A stretch of DNA of 21,959 nucleotides, from positions 1 through 21,959 of the forward strand of contig CAZHKE010000048.1 of assembly GCA_964532485.1 (NCBI GenBank), read 5' to 3'. Of the stretch, positions 14,114 through 21,422 are shown piece by piece. A program made the position numbers and the translations under genes. The notes under the pieces were generated by a model. The model saw nothing but the letters and a program-made list of their open reading frames with translations, searched no databases and had not been told where the DNA came from. How positions within the stretch are numbered: the first letter of the stretch is position 1; each line of letters opens with the position of its first letter. Origin of the DNA: DATBSK01 sp964532485 (GTDB lineage: Bacteria > Actinomycetota > Acidimicrobiia > IMCC26256 > PALSA-555).

Positions 14114-14968
14114 CTACTTGACCAGGCGCGACATGCGGCGATCGGCGAGCACCTTGTCACCGGTCTGACACGCCGGGCAGTACGTCACCTCGTGCGACTC
14201 GTACGACACGCGCCGCAGACCCTCGCCGCAGTGCGGGCAGGGCGTGCCGTACCGGCCGTGCACCTCGAAGCCGCCGCCGAGCCTCGGCTCGGCGAGCCCA
14301 CCGGTGCGCCGGCGCTCGCGGTCGAGCCCGTCGTGGAGCACGCCACGCACGGCGTCGAGCAGCCGGTGGCGGGCGTCGTCGTCGAGCTGGCCGAGCTTGG
14401 CGTAGGGCGAGATCCGCGCCCGCCAGATCGCGTCGTCGGCGTAGCCGCGCCCGACGCCGGCGACGGTGCGCTGGTCGCGCAGCCACGTGTGGATGCGCCG
14501 CTTGTCGTCGCCGTGCAGCACGAGCTCGGCGAGCTCGTCGGAGTCGGGCTCGGGGCCGAGGCCCTCGAGCGGCCCGTCGTCACCGGGCGCCAGCACCCAC
14601 CACGCCGCCTTGCGCTCGGTGCCGTGCTCGCGCACGAGCACCGCCGGCCCGGGCTCGCCGTCGGTCGTCGCGAAGCGCAGCCGTACGACTGCGCCCTTGG
14701 GGCGCGTCTTCTTCTGCGGCTCCTCGACGTCGACGCGCCCGGCTTGGGAGAGGTGCAGCATCATCCGGTGCTCGTCGTCGAACGTGAGCACGAGGTACTT
14801 CCCGCGACGCCCGACGCTCCCGAGGACGTGACCGACGATCGCCTCGGGTGCGGGCAGGACCGTCTTCAGGGCCGTGAACCCGAGCGTGTCGGCCGCGGTC
14901 AGCCGCCGACCCGCGACCGCGGCGTCGAGGCGCTCGGCCAGCGCCTGCATCTGCGGTAGCTCGGGCAC
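14114..14968 (-). CDS. Divergent Fpg/Nei-family DNA glycosylase-like protein
   Basis: A 284-residue member of the Fpg/Nei fold. Pro2 and Glu3, the nucleophile and acid of the family, are kept in MPELPQ, but the second Glu is Gln6. RRGKYL keeps Lys57. HLSQAG (72-77) replaces the usual HLGMSG, losing the base-wedge Met. The helix-two-turn-helix is present (DQRTVAGVGRGYADDAIWRARI, about 165-186), with Arg174 where Asn is normal. The zinc finger is intact, with Cys244, 247, 264 and 267, yet its hairpin Arg is replaced around SHEVTY, and a 16-residue tail follows. It may be an active glycosylase of another specificity or a DNA/lesion binder. GTG 14968 starts 24 nt after the MFS stop; a weak CAGAAT lies 6 nt upstream. 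Confidence 0.86.
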   Translation of the reverse strand: MPELPQMQALAERLDAAVAGRRLTAADTLGFTALKTVLPAPEAIVGHVLGSVGRRGKYLVLTFDDEHRMMLHLSQAGRVDVEEPQKKTRPKGAVVRLRFATTDGEPGPAVLVREHGTERKAAWWVLAPGDDGPLEGLGPEPDSDELAELVLHGDDKRRIHTWLRDQRTVAGVGRGYADDAIWRARISPYAKLGQLDDDARHRLLDAVRGVLHDGLDRERRRTGGLAEPRLGGGFEVHGRYGTPCPHCGEGLRRVSYESHEVTYCPACQTGDKVLADRRMSRLVK

Positions 14969-14992
14969 CTCGCGATTCTGCCCGAAGCGCCC

Positions 14993-16600
14993 TCAGGCGA
15001 CGGACGAGGTGATCTCGTAGGTCTCGCCCTCGGGCGAGACGGAGTCGACCTTCGACTCGCGACGCGCCTCGTCGCGCAGCTCGGTGGCCGCGCCCCGAGG
15101 CATCAGCAGCGTGCAGGCCAGCCCGATGATCGCCACGATGCACGCGGCCCAGAACGTCCAGTGCAGCGCGCCCGCGAAGGCGTCGGCCACGACCTCCTTG
15201 ACCGCCGGCGGGACCGGCCGCTGACCCGCGGGCGCGAGGACGTCGTTCGTGTCGACGGCCGCGGCCGGCCCGAAGGCGTCCTCGAGCCGGCTCGTCAGCG
15301 ACGTCAGCATCACCGACGCCGCGACCGCCACGCCGATCGCGCCACCGAGCTGCCGGCTGAAGTTCACGAGCCCCGTCGCCACCCCCATGCGCGGCAGAGC
15401 GACCGAGTTCTGCGCGGCGAGCGTCGTCGACATGAAGATGAGCCCCATCCCGAACCCGAGCACGACGAGGTAGCCGCTCAGCTCCAGCGAGCCGGATTCG
15501 GCCGTGAGGCGCGTCAGCAGGAGGGTGCCCAGCACCACCGCGACCGCGCCCGTCGTGACGATGACGCGAAAGCCCAGCTTGAGGATCAGACGCGCGCCTC
15601 CCGCGGAGCCCACCATCATCGCCAGCATGAGCGGGATCAGGATCCGACCCGCGCCCGTGGCCGACTCGCCGAGCACGGTGCGCCCGAACAGCGGGATGAA
15701 CGACAGCACGCCGAACATCGACATGCCGAGGAACATCGTGATGATCGTCGCGGCCCGCAGCGCACGCACGCGGAAGAGGTCGAGCGGGATGAGCGGCTCG
15801 TCGACTCGGCGCTCGATCATGACGAAGAGCACGAACAGGATCGCGCTCGTGGCGAAGGCGCCGATCACGACGGGTGAGCCCCACGGCTCGTCTCGCCCGG
15901 CGGTCTCGAGCGCGTACACGAGCAGGCCGCTCCAGCCCAGCAGGGTGACCACGCCACCCCAGTCGAAGTTGTGCCGGTGCCGCTCCGTGATCGGCTCGAC
16001 CATGACGAAGGCGACGAGGGCCATCGCGGCGAGCCCGACCGGGAGGTTCACGTAGAACACCCACCGCCACGACAGCTCGTCGGTCAGGAACCCGCCGAGG
16101 AACGGGCCGAGCACCGCCGCGAGCGCGAACACGGCCGAGTAGACCGCGGAGATCCTGGCCCGCTGCTCCATGGTGTAGAGGTCGGCGCTGATCGTCTGGG
16201 CGACGGGGAGCACACAGCCCGCGCCGAGGCCCTGGACGGCGCGGTACAGCACGAGCTCGTTCATCGACTGGGCCGTCCCGCACAGGATCGACCCGAGCAT
16301 GAAGATGCCCATGCCGATGAGGAAGATCTTCTTGCGGCCGAACATGTCGGCGAGCCGCCCCCACAGTGGGATGGTCGCGATCTCCGCGAGCAGGAAGCCG
16401 GAGAACACCCACGCGTACGAGTCGATCCCGTGCAGGTCGCCGACGATCGTCGGCATCGCGGTCGCCACGATCGTGCCGTCGATCGACGCGAGGAACATCG
16501 CCGCGATCACCGCGACGGTCGTGAGGATCACGCGCTTGCGTGACAGGCGCGACGCGTACTCGGTCTGCGCGGTCGACGCGGTCTGCATGTCGGTGCTCAT
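14993..16600 (-). CDS. MFS multidrug exporter, DHA2 (EmrB/QacA) family
   Basis: A 535-residue membrane protein with about 14 hydrophobic helices, the size and layout of proton-driven DHA2 drug exporters. The family motif near helix 1 reads LASIDGTIVATAMP (37-50), motif A GRLADMFGRKK is at 81-91, and antiporter motif C appears as VLGPFLGGFLTDELSWRW. The ATG at 16600 overlaps the TetR stop codon (ATGA), so translation is coupled. The adjacent regulator and operator imply induction by a small ligand, perhaps an exported compound. The true substrate is unknown. It is followed after 24 nt by the glycosylase-like gene. Confidence 0.94.
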   Translation of the reverse strand: MSTDMQTASTAQTEYASRLSRKRVILTTVAVIAAMFLASIDGTIVATAMPTIVGDLHGIDSYAWVFSGFLLAEIATIPLWGRLADMFGRKKIFLIGMGIFMLGSILCGTAQSMNELVLYRAVQGLGAGCVLPVAQTISADLYTMEQRARISAVYSAVFALAAVLGPFLGGFLTDELSWRWVFYVNLPVGLAAMALVAFVMVEPITERHRHNFDWGGVVTLLGWSGLLVYALETAGRDEPWGSPVVIGAFATSAILFVLFVMIERRVDEPLIPLDLFRVRALRAATIITMFLGMSMFGVLSFIPLFGRTVLGESATGAGRILIPLMLAMMVGSAGGARLILKLGFRVIVTTGAVAVVLGTLLLTRLTAESGSLELSGYLVVLGFGMGLIFMSTTLAAQNSVALPRMGVATGLVNFSRQLGGAIGVAVAASVMLTSLTSRLEDAFGPAAAVDTNDVLAPAGQRPVPPAVKEVVADAFAGALHWTFWAACIVAIIGLACTLLMPRGAATELRDEARRESKVDSVSPEGETYEITSSVA

Positions 16601-17181
16601 GGCGCGCTCCGCAGCGCGGGGGAGACCAGCTCGGCGAACGCCTCGATGCGGCGCGCCACCGTCGGGTCGCGCCGGTTCAGGTACTCGACGAACAGCCCCC
16701 AGAGGAACGTGACGATCACGTCGGCCGCGGCGACGACGTCGGCGCCGGCTGCGAGGTCGGTGGCGCCGGTCAGGATCGCCCGCCAGCGCTCGCGCCACGC
16801 GGCGGCGAGCGCCGCGCCGACCTCCAGGGCGTCGGTGTCGCCGAGCACGGCCTCACGGTGCATGAGGCGGAGGAAGTCGGCGTCGTCGACGAGGCGGGCG
16901 AACTCGCGGGCCGCCTGCTCGACGATGCGCGTCTCGACCGTCGACGACACGGGTTCGTCGAAGGGCCCGTCGAGGCCACCGTCGCCGCGCGCGGCATAGA
17001 CGGCTCGGATCAGGTCAGCCTTCGAGGCGAAGTGGTAGTAGAGGCCCGGCACGGTGACGCCGGAAGCCTCGGCGAGCTCCCGCACGCTGACCCCGGCCGT
17101 CCCGCGTCGGGAGAACAGCCGCAACGCGGTCGCCACGATTCGCTCCCGGGTCGCGCCCGCGGTGGCGGTGCGCGCGCTCAT
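16597..17181 (-). CDS. TetR-family transcriptional regulator
   Basis: A 194-residue repressor. The N-terminal helix-turn-helix spans about 10-58 (RERIVATALRLFSRRG, VSVRELAEASGVTVPGLYYHF). The remainder is an all-helical ligand and dimerisation domain that is not conserved enough to name a ligand. It is translationally coupled to the MFS exporter by an ATGA overlap and is preceded by a palindromic operator and a TACCGT hexamer 8 nt before its ATG. The simplest model is an autoregulated repressor of the exporter, released when the exporter's substrate binds. Confidence 0.94.
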   Translation of the reverse strand: MSARTATAGATRERIVATALRLFSRRGTAGVSVRELAEASGVTVPGLYYHFASKADLIRAVYAARGDGGLDGPFDEPVSSTVETRIVEQAAREFARLVDDADFLRLMHREAVLGDTDALEVGAALAAAWRERWRAILTGATDLAAGADVVAAADVIVTFLWGLFVEYLNRRDPTVARRIEAFAELVSPALRSAP

Positions 17182-17189
17182 GCCGGCCG

Positions 17190-17195
17190 ACGGTA
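17190..17195 (-). promoter_or_regulatory. Candidate -10 (TACCGT) for the TetR/MFS operon
   Basis: TACCGT on the minus strand ends 8 nt before ATG 17181, predicting a leaderless message. The operator covers the region where the spacer and -35 would lie. Confidence 0.45.
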
Positions 17196-17203
17196 TCGCT
17201 TGC

Positions 17204-17219
17204 TTGAACGCTCGCTCAA
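17204..17219. promoter_or_regulatory. TetR-type operator (TTGAACG-CT-CGCTCAA)
   Basis: A 16-bp palindrome with seven-base arms and one mismatch, flanked by C and G that extend the pairing. Its form resembles the common TTGA-CG-N-CG-TCAA class of TetR operators. It lies 22 bp before the TetR start and 8 bp upstream of the -10, placed to block RNA polymerase. Confidence 0.7.
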
Positions 17220-17233
17220 GTTCGGCGCCCGGA

Positions 17234-18823
17234 TCAGCCCCGCTGCTCGCCCATCCGCTTGAGGATCGTCCGGCGCCGCTGCTGAAGATCGGCGAACGTG
17301 AGCCGCTCCACGTCGGCGGGCACCATGAAGCCCGCCTTCACCGCGTCGAGGTCGACGGAACTCGGGATCGCCGCCTCGCCCAGGTCACGCAGGAGGCGCT
17401 CGCCGTGCCTCTCGGTGAAGTACGTGTGCACGTGCACGATCTCGGCCAGCAGGTCGAGGTCGGGCGCGAGGGTGGCCGTCGCCGCGTTCAAGAACATGAG
17501 GTTCTTCACGAACAGCATCAGGTCCTTCGGGGCGCGGGCGCCGTACCCGAGGAGCTTCCTCACGAGGTCCTCGAGCTCGCCGACCAGCTCGTCCGCTGAC
17601 ATCTGCATCGGGTCACGGACGGGCTCGTCGAGCCCGAGGTCGAGCATCACGGCGTCGATGTCGGTGTCGCGGGGGAACGCGCCGAGGTCGCGCAGCGCGA
17701 GCATCTGGGCACGCACGTCGCCCGCGGTGCCGGCGAGCAGCAACCGCAGGAAGGCGACTCGTTGCGGCTCCTCGAGCCGCCCGGTGATCCCGAAGTCGAA
17801 CAGCACCGTCCGGCCCGACGGCTGGACCAGCAGGTTGCCGCCGTGCAGGTCGCCGTGGAACACGCCGTAGAGCAGTGCGCCCTCGAGCGACGCGATGAGG
17901 CCGGCGCGCAGCACGGCGTTGGTGTCGACACCGGCGGCGTGCATCGACTCGACGTCGTCGAACGCGAACCCCCGCAGCCGCTCCATCACGAGGACGCGCC
18001 GGGTCACGAGGATCGGGTGCGGGCGGGGGACGACCATCGTGCGCTGGTCGGTGGCGGCGAGGACGCGGGCGAGGTCGAGCATGTTCTCGGCTTCGAGCCG
18101 GAAGTCGAGCTCCTCGACGATCTGCTCGGCGAACAGCTCGACCAGCGCCGGGGGGTTGGCGAGGGCTGCCACCGGGATCCGCCCCACGAGCAGCGGCGAG
18201 AGCCAGGCCAGCGCCCGGAGGTCCTGGCGGACCAGCGCTGCCACCCGGGGTCGCTGGACCTTGACGACCACCTCCTCGCCGGTGATCAGCCGCGCCGCGT
18301 GCACCTGGGCGATCGACGCGGCCGCGAGTGGCTCCGGGGCGAACTCGGCGAACACCGCCTCCAGTGGTCGACCGAGATCACGCTCGACGACGGCCCGCAC
18401 GTCGGCGAAGCGCTCCGGCGGGACCTGGTCCCGCAGCTTCTTGAACTCGTCGACCAGATCCTCGGGGAAGAGCCCCTCGAACGCCGAGACGATCTGCCCG
18501 AGCTTCACGTAGGTGGACCCGAGCTGCTCGAACGCGCGGCGCAGGCGGCGCGAGAGGCCGGCGCGCGACTCGGGGGTCCCGCGCTCGCGGAGGCGCCACG
18601 CCCCGAGCGCCACGGCAAGCGCCGTGGCGACCCGCACCAGCCGCCCGACGGGTGGCACCCGCCGGCGGGCGAGGAGCCGCGGCGCTTCGCCGCGCGTGCG
18701 TGCGCGCACCCGGTCGAGATGTCGGCGCCAGACGAGGTGCTCGGACTCGACGCGCCAGGGCCCCTCGTCGGTGAAGGCGTACTCGACGACGTCCCCGGTC
18801 ACCCCTCCATGATGCGTGCGCAC
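17234..18823 (-). CDS. ABC1/UbiB-family (AarF/ADCK-like) atypical kinase
   Basis: A 529-residue protein of the UbiB/ADCK family, related to protein kinases but thought to act as ATPases or small-molecule kinases in isoprenoid lipid metabolism. Visible motifs are the family-specific YVKLGQ (Lys107, Gln110), the Ala-rich loop PLAAASIAQVHAA (165-177), Lys188 in VVVKVQRP, the ExD motif EELDF (237-241), the catalytic loop VFHGDLHGGN (321-330) and DFG at 343-345. No C-terminal membrane helices are seen, unlike E. coli UbiB; one weak hydrophobic stretch lies at 63-75. GTG 18823 gives the longest form. GTG 18802 is also possible, although GGAGG lies directly against it. No TANNNT hexamer is found upstream. 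It is separate from the TetR operon. Confidence 0.9.
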   Translation of the reverse strand: MRTHHGGVTGDVVEYAFTDEGPWRVESEHLVWRRHLDRVRARTRGEAPRLLARRRVPPVGRLVRVATALAVALGAWRLRERGTPESRAGLSRRLRRAFEQLGSTYVKLGQIVSAFEGLFPEDLVDEFKKLRDQVPPERFADVRAVVERDLGRPLEAVFAEFAPEPLAAASIAQVHAARLITGEEVVVKVQRPRVAALVRQDLRALAWLSPLLVGRIPVAALANPPALVELFAEQIVEELDFRLEAENMLDLARVLAATDQRTMVVPRPHPILVTRRVLVMERLRGFAFDDVESMHAAGVDTNAVLRAGLIASLEGALLYGVFHGDLHGGNLLVQPSGRTVLFDFGITGRLEEPQRVAFLRLLLAGTAGDVRAQMLALRDLGAFPRDTDIDAVMLDLGLDEPVRDPMQMSADELVGELEDLVRKLLGYGARAPKDLMLFVKNLMFLNAATATLAPDLDLLAEIVHVHTYFTERHGERLLRDLGEAAIPSSVDLDAVKAGFMVPADVERLTFADLQQRRRTILKRMGEQRG

Positions 18824-18843
18824 GATGCCTGCCCGCGGACGCG

Positions 18844-18879
18844 GACGTGCCCCCGGAAGGGGGGCTCCGGGGGCACGTC
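18844..18879 (-). terminator. Strong hairpin downstream of the lysozyme-like gene
   Basis: A perfect 14-bp GC-rich stem (18844-18857 with 18866-18879) closes an 8-nt loop. There is no T-run on either side, as is common in Actinobacteria. It lies between the lysozyme-like gene and the UbiB-family gene and could end transcription of the former. Confidence 0.6.
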
Positions 18880-18917
18880 AGGGACCGTGGTGGTCGGTCA
18901 GGGGGGCCAACCGCGGC

Positions 18918-18940
18918 CGGCGGGGGTTGATTCCCCGCCG
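18918..18940 (-). terminator. Second hairpin after the lysozyme-like stop codon
   Basis: A perfect 8-bp stem (CGGCGGGG with CCCCGCCG) closes a 7-nt loop, 22 nt beyond the TGA. Together with the larger hairpin at 18844-18879 it makes a tandem terminator. Confidence 0.5.
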
Positions 18941-18962
18941 AGCGCAGCCGGCCGGACCGCGT

Positions 18963-19430
18963 TCAGCGGCAGCTCCAGGCCGACCAGCTCCCTCGACTCA
19001 CGTACAGGTCACGAGCCGCGAGCGTGTTCTGCCGGGCGTCGAACCAGTTGCCGCCGTACGCGTTGATCGCGGCGACGTGGGGCCCGAGCTGGAACAGGCC
19101 CTTGTAGGTCGCGTTGGGCCAGCCCGCCAACGGGTTCAGGCCCGACTCGCAGCGGGCCACGCTGACGGCCTTGGCGCCCTGGCTGAGCGGGTCGAAGACC
19201 TCGTGGATGATCGCCTCTTCGGGGGAGGGTGGGGGCGGCGGGCCCGGGCTGAGGCCGCAGGCGGCCGTGAGCGCGGCGACGGCGACGGCCGTCAGGGCGA
19301 GCCCGGCCGCGCGCGACCGGCGGCGAGCTCGGGGTTCGGTGCGCTCCGGCGAAGCGGCGACCGGCCGCTTCGGGTGCGGAGGCACGGGGGTCTCGTCGTT
19401 GGCGCGCGCGGCGCGGTCGGCGAGTCGCAT
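18963..19430 (-). CDS. Small lysozyme/transglycosylase-like putative lipoprotein
   Basis: A 155-residue exported protein. Residues 1-41 form a long, Arg- and Pro-rich N-terminus; 42-57 are hydrophobic and end in LTAAC, a lipobox-like site with Cys58. A Pro-rich spacer (PGPPPPPSP) follows. The C-terminal 65 residues match a minimal SLT/lysozyme-like fold: RCESGLNP with the probable catalytic Glu95, YKGLFQL (109-115), an Asn/Ala helix (RQNTLAARDLY) and a WSAWSC end. Cys94 and Cys154 could pair. A role in cutting or remodelling peptidoglycan is inferred. AAGGAG lies about 10 nt before ATG 19430. The 40-residue arm before the hydrophobic segment is unusually long for a signal peptide, so membrane anchoring is an alternative to lipidation. 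Confidence 0.8.
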   Translation of the reverse strand: MRLADRAARANDETPVPPHPKRPVAASPERTEPRARRRSRAAGLALTAVAVAALTAACGLSPGPPPPPSPEEAIIHEVFDPLSQGAKAVSVARCESGLNPLAGWPNATYKGLFQLGPHVAAINAYGGNWFDARQNTLAARDLYVSRGSWSAWSCR

Positions 19431-19503
19431 GGTGAGGGGTGCTCCTTGTGGTGGGGGATGTCGCCCTCTCCCCGACCCTCGGATCGCGCACGCGCGACGA
19501 CAC

Positions 19504-19531
19504 AAAGGGAAAGGGGAGGAAAGGGAGGAAA
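19504..19531. other. 28-bp uninterrupted polypurine/polypyrimidine tract
   Basis: From 19504 to 19531 the plus strand contains only A and G, in repeated GGGA/GGAGG units; the mRNA sense of the lysozyme-like gene is therefore pure pyrimidine here. The composition is unlike anything else in the window. Confidence 0.9.
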
Positions 19532-19561
19532 CCCGCGAAGATGTCGAATGACACCCGTGGG

Positions 19562-19605
19562 GTTCGTCAACGACCGTACCCGGGTCCGGGGTCGGTCGGG
19601 CGAAC
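19562..19605 (-). ncRNA. Possible structured leader stem-loop
   Basis: Three stacked helices can form: GTTCG/CGAAC (19562-19566 with 19601-19605), CGACCG/CGGTCG (19571-19576 with 19593-19598) and ACCC/GGGT (19578-19581 with 19589-19592), closing a 7-nt loop. It lies about 130 nt upstream of the lysozyme-like ATG. The class is unknown, and a TACGGT (minus strand, 19578-19573) inside it could instead be a -10. Confidence 0.35.
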
Positions 19606-19672
19606 TCTGGACCCCAATTCTGGGTCGAGTGAACCATGTCACCCTCGGGCTCGCGCCTCCGCCAATGCCCGC

Positions 19673-19695
19673 GATCCCTTGTGAGACAAGGGATC
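19673..19695 (-). terminator. Hairpin downstream of the PYROXD2-like gene
   Basis: A perfect 9-bp stem (GATCCCTTG with CAAGGGATC) closes a 5-nt loop, 24 nt beyond the stop codon of the FAD oxidoreductase. There is no T-run. It is best read as a terminator of that gene. Confidence 0.55.
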
Positions 19696-19719
19696 ACTCG
19701 TCAAGTCGGCTGCGACGTA

Positions 19720-21291
19720 TCAGGGGCCGACGTCGGCGAGGACGGCCATAGCGGCGTTGCGGCCGTTGATGGCCATCACGCTGCCGCCCGGATGGGTGCC
19801 GGCTCCGCACAGGTACAGGCCGTCGACACCGGAGCGGGGCGCGAAGCGCCGCTCCCACATCTGGTCGGGCAGGCACTCGCCCTGGAAGATGTGCCCGCCG
19901 GTGAGCCCCATCCGCGCCTCGACGTCGGGCGGGCCCAGCACCTGCCGCTCGAGCACGCAGTCGGCCACGTCGGGGGCGAAGCGGCCGATCGCGGCCAGGG
20001 TCGCGTCGGCGATCTCGTCCCGACGCTCGTCCCAGGTTCCCGTGGCGAGCTCGTAGGGAGCGAACTGGGCGAACACGCTCATGGTGTGCGCGCCCGCCGG
20101 CGCGACCGACGGGTCGTAGGGCGTCTGGAAGTACAGCTCGCACCACTCGGGTGCGGGCTCGCCTCGCTCCGCCGCGGCGCAGGCGGCCTGGGTGTCGTCG
20201 ATGCTGCGGCCGATCTCGACCTGGGCGCGGCACACCGTCTCGTCGCCACCCGCCGCCGGGAACGTGGGCAGGCGCGACAACGCCAGGTTGAGCTTCACCA
20301 CGGGGCTCGTGATGCGCCAGGCCCCGACCCGGTCGCGCAGCGAGGTGTCGACGGCACCCTCGACGAGCCCGACGGTGCGCACCGGATCCGCGTTGCTGAC
20401 GATCGCGCGCGCGCGGATCGTCTCGCCCCCCTCGAGCCGCACGCCCTCACCGGGCACGATCGCCGCGACGCGCACGCCCGCGGCGACGACTGCGCCCGCG
20501 TCGTGAGCGGCGTCCGCCAGGCAGAACGAGACCCGGCCCATGCCTCCCTCGACGAACGCCCACCCACCGATCAGCCCCGAGGAGTGGTGCGCGTGGATCC
20601 AGGCGGTGCCGGCGTCGCGGGGCCCGGCGAACGTGCCGATCACCCCCTGGCCGTGCAGCGCCGTGCGGAGGCGCTCGTCCTCGACGTGCCGCTCGACGAC
20701 GTCGGCGATCGGCGCGTCGAGGACCGTCTCGAGCGCCTCCGGATCGTCGGCGAACACCTCGGCGAGGGCCGCCCGGTCGGGCGCGTCGCCGATCCACACG
20801 TCGCCGAGCGGGCCCGCGCGCAGGCCCACCCTGATGCGCTCGAACAGAGCCTCGTAGGCGAGGAAGCCGTCGACGTCGCCGGGCGACAGCTCCTCGACCG
20901 ACGCCGCGGTCTTCGCCTCGTCGTGCCACTGGAACAGCGACGACCCGTCCTCGAACGGCGTCCACTGGGTCGGGTCGACGGTGATGGTCCGGTAGCCGTA
21001 CCGGGCGAGCGCGAGCTCTTCGATCACGAGCGGGTGGAGCAGCCCGACCAGGTACGCGCACGGGCTCATCACGAAGCGCTCGTCAGTGAACGGCCGCTCC
21101 AGCGTGCAGGCCCCACCCAGCCGGTCGCGCCCCTCGAGCACGATCACCGACCGACCGGCCCGCGCCAGGTACGCGGCGGCCGTGAGGCCGTTGTGGCCGC
21201 CGCCGACGATCACGACGTCCCAGTCGCGCGCCGTGAGCTCGCTGATCGGAGCGGGGAGCCCGACCCGGCCCATCTCGTCGTACGTGCTCAC
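19720..21291 (-). CDS. PYROXD2-like NAD(P)/FAD-dependent oxidoreductase
   Basis: A 523-residue flavoprotein of the phytoene desaturase-like/PYROXD2 group. The Rossmann FAD-binding motif DVVIVGGGHNGLTAAAYLAR lies at 25-44, with Glu53 to bind the ribose, followed by RDRLGGAC. The C-terminal FAD motif is GLYLCGAGTHPGGSVMAINGRNAA. Known relatives include carotenoid desaturases and uncharacterised oxidoreductases; no carotenoid genes are nearby, so a desaturase role is not supported. GTG 21291 is chosen for its GAGGAG 5 nt upstream. It is divergent from the aldehyde dehydrogenase gene across 131 bp and ends before a hairpin. Confidence 0.88.
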   Translation of the reverse strand: MSTYDEMGRVGLPAPISELTARDWDVVIVGGGHNGLTAAAYLARAGRSVIVLEGRDRLGGACTLERPFTDERFVMSPCAYLVGLLHPLVIEELALARYGYRTITVDPTQWTPFEDGSSLFQWHDEAKTAASVEELSPGDVDGFLAYEALFERIRVGLRAGPLGDVWIGDAPDRAALAEVFADDPEALETVLDAPIADVVERHVEDERLRTALHGQGVIGTFAGPRDAGTAWIHAHHSSGLIGGWAFVEGGMGRVSFCLADAAHDAGAVVAAGVRVAAIVPGEGVRLEGGETIRARAIVSNADPVRTVGLVEGAVDTSLRDRVGAWRITSPVVKLNLALSRLPTFPAAGGDETVCRAQVEIGRSIDDTQAACAAAERGEPAPEWCELYFQTPYDPSVAPAGAHTMSVFAQFAPYELATGTWDERRDEIADATLAAIGRFAPDVADCVLERQVLGPPDVEARMGLTGGHIFQGECLPDQMWERRFAPRSGVDGLYLCGAGTHPGGSVMAINGRNAAMAVLADVGP

Positions 21292-21409
21292 GGCCGCTCC
21301 TCGATGCGCATCGGTATTGCGGCCCGAGCCGGGTCGACGGGCTGGAGCCGGGCTCGAACGTACCGCCGGTGCGTCCGCGACGACGCGGGCGCGGCCGGGC
21401 GACGGCCCG

Positions 21410-21415
21410 TAACCT
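21410..21415 (+). promoter_or_regulatory. Candidate -10 (TAACCT) for the mmsA-like gene
   Basis: TAACCT ends 7 nt before GTG 21423, with no Shine-Dalgarno between them. This predicts a leaderless message. Confidence 0.5.
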
Positions 21416-21422
21416 TCACCTC

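Larger units (their letters stand above)
19431..19719. other. 289-bp intergenic leader region of the lysozyme-like gene
   Basis: There is no credible gene here. The region holds, in transcription order on the minus strand, a terminator-like hairpin (19673-19695), a compound stem-loop (19562-19605), a polypyrimidine tract (19531-19504) and the AAGGAG ribosome binding site (19447-19442). It is visibly less GC-rich than its surroundings. It does not contain the conserved segments I would expect of a c-di-AMP (ydaO) riboswitch. Confidence 0.7.

Noticed and set aside
19542..19553. TGTC-GAAT-GACA as an operator
   Set aside because: The arms are only 4 bp and no regulator or promoter position supports it.
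19541..19684. A 47-codon plus-strand reading frame preceded by GGAGG in the polypurine tract
   Set aside because: The spacing (12 nt) is long, the product is Pro/Arg/Ser-rich without motif, and it overlaps the stem-loop and terminator hairpin of the opposite strand. The purine tract makes a chance Shine-Dalgarno match likely.
19431..19719. c-di-AMP (ydaO-type) riboswitch before the lysozyme-like gene
   Set aside because: The position and gene type fit, but the conserved GGGGAACC/GGGTGAA-like segments and the CCGACAGCTAACC-like 3' part are not found on the minus strand.
19720..21291. Phytoene desaturase (crtI) for carotenoid synthesis
   Set aside because: The fold is shared, but the sequence looks more like the PYROXD2 group and no crtB or crtE neighbour is present.
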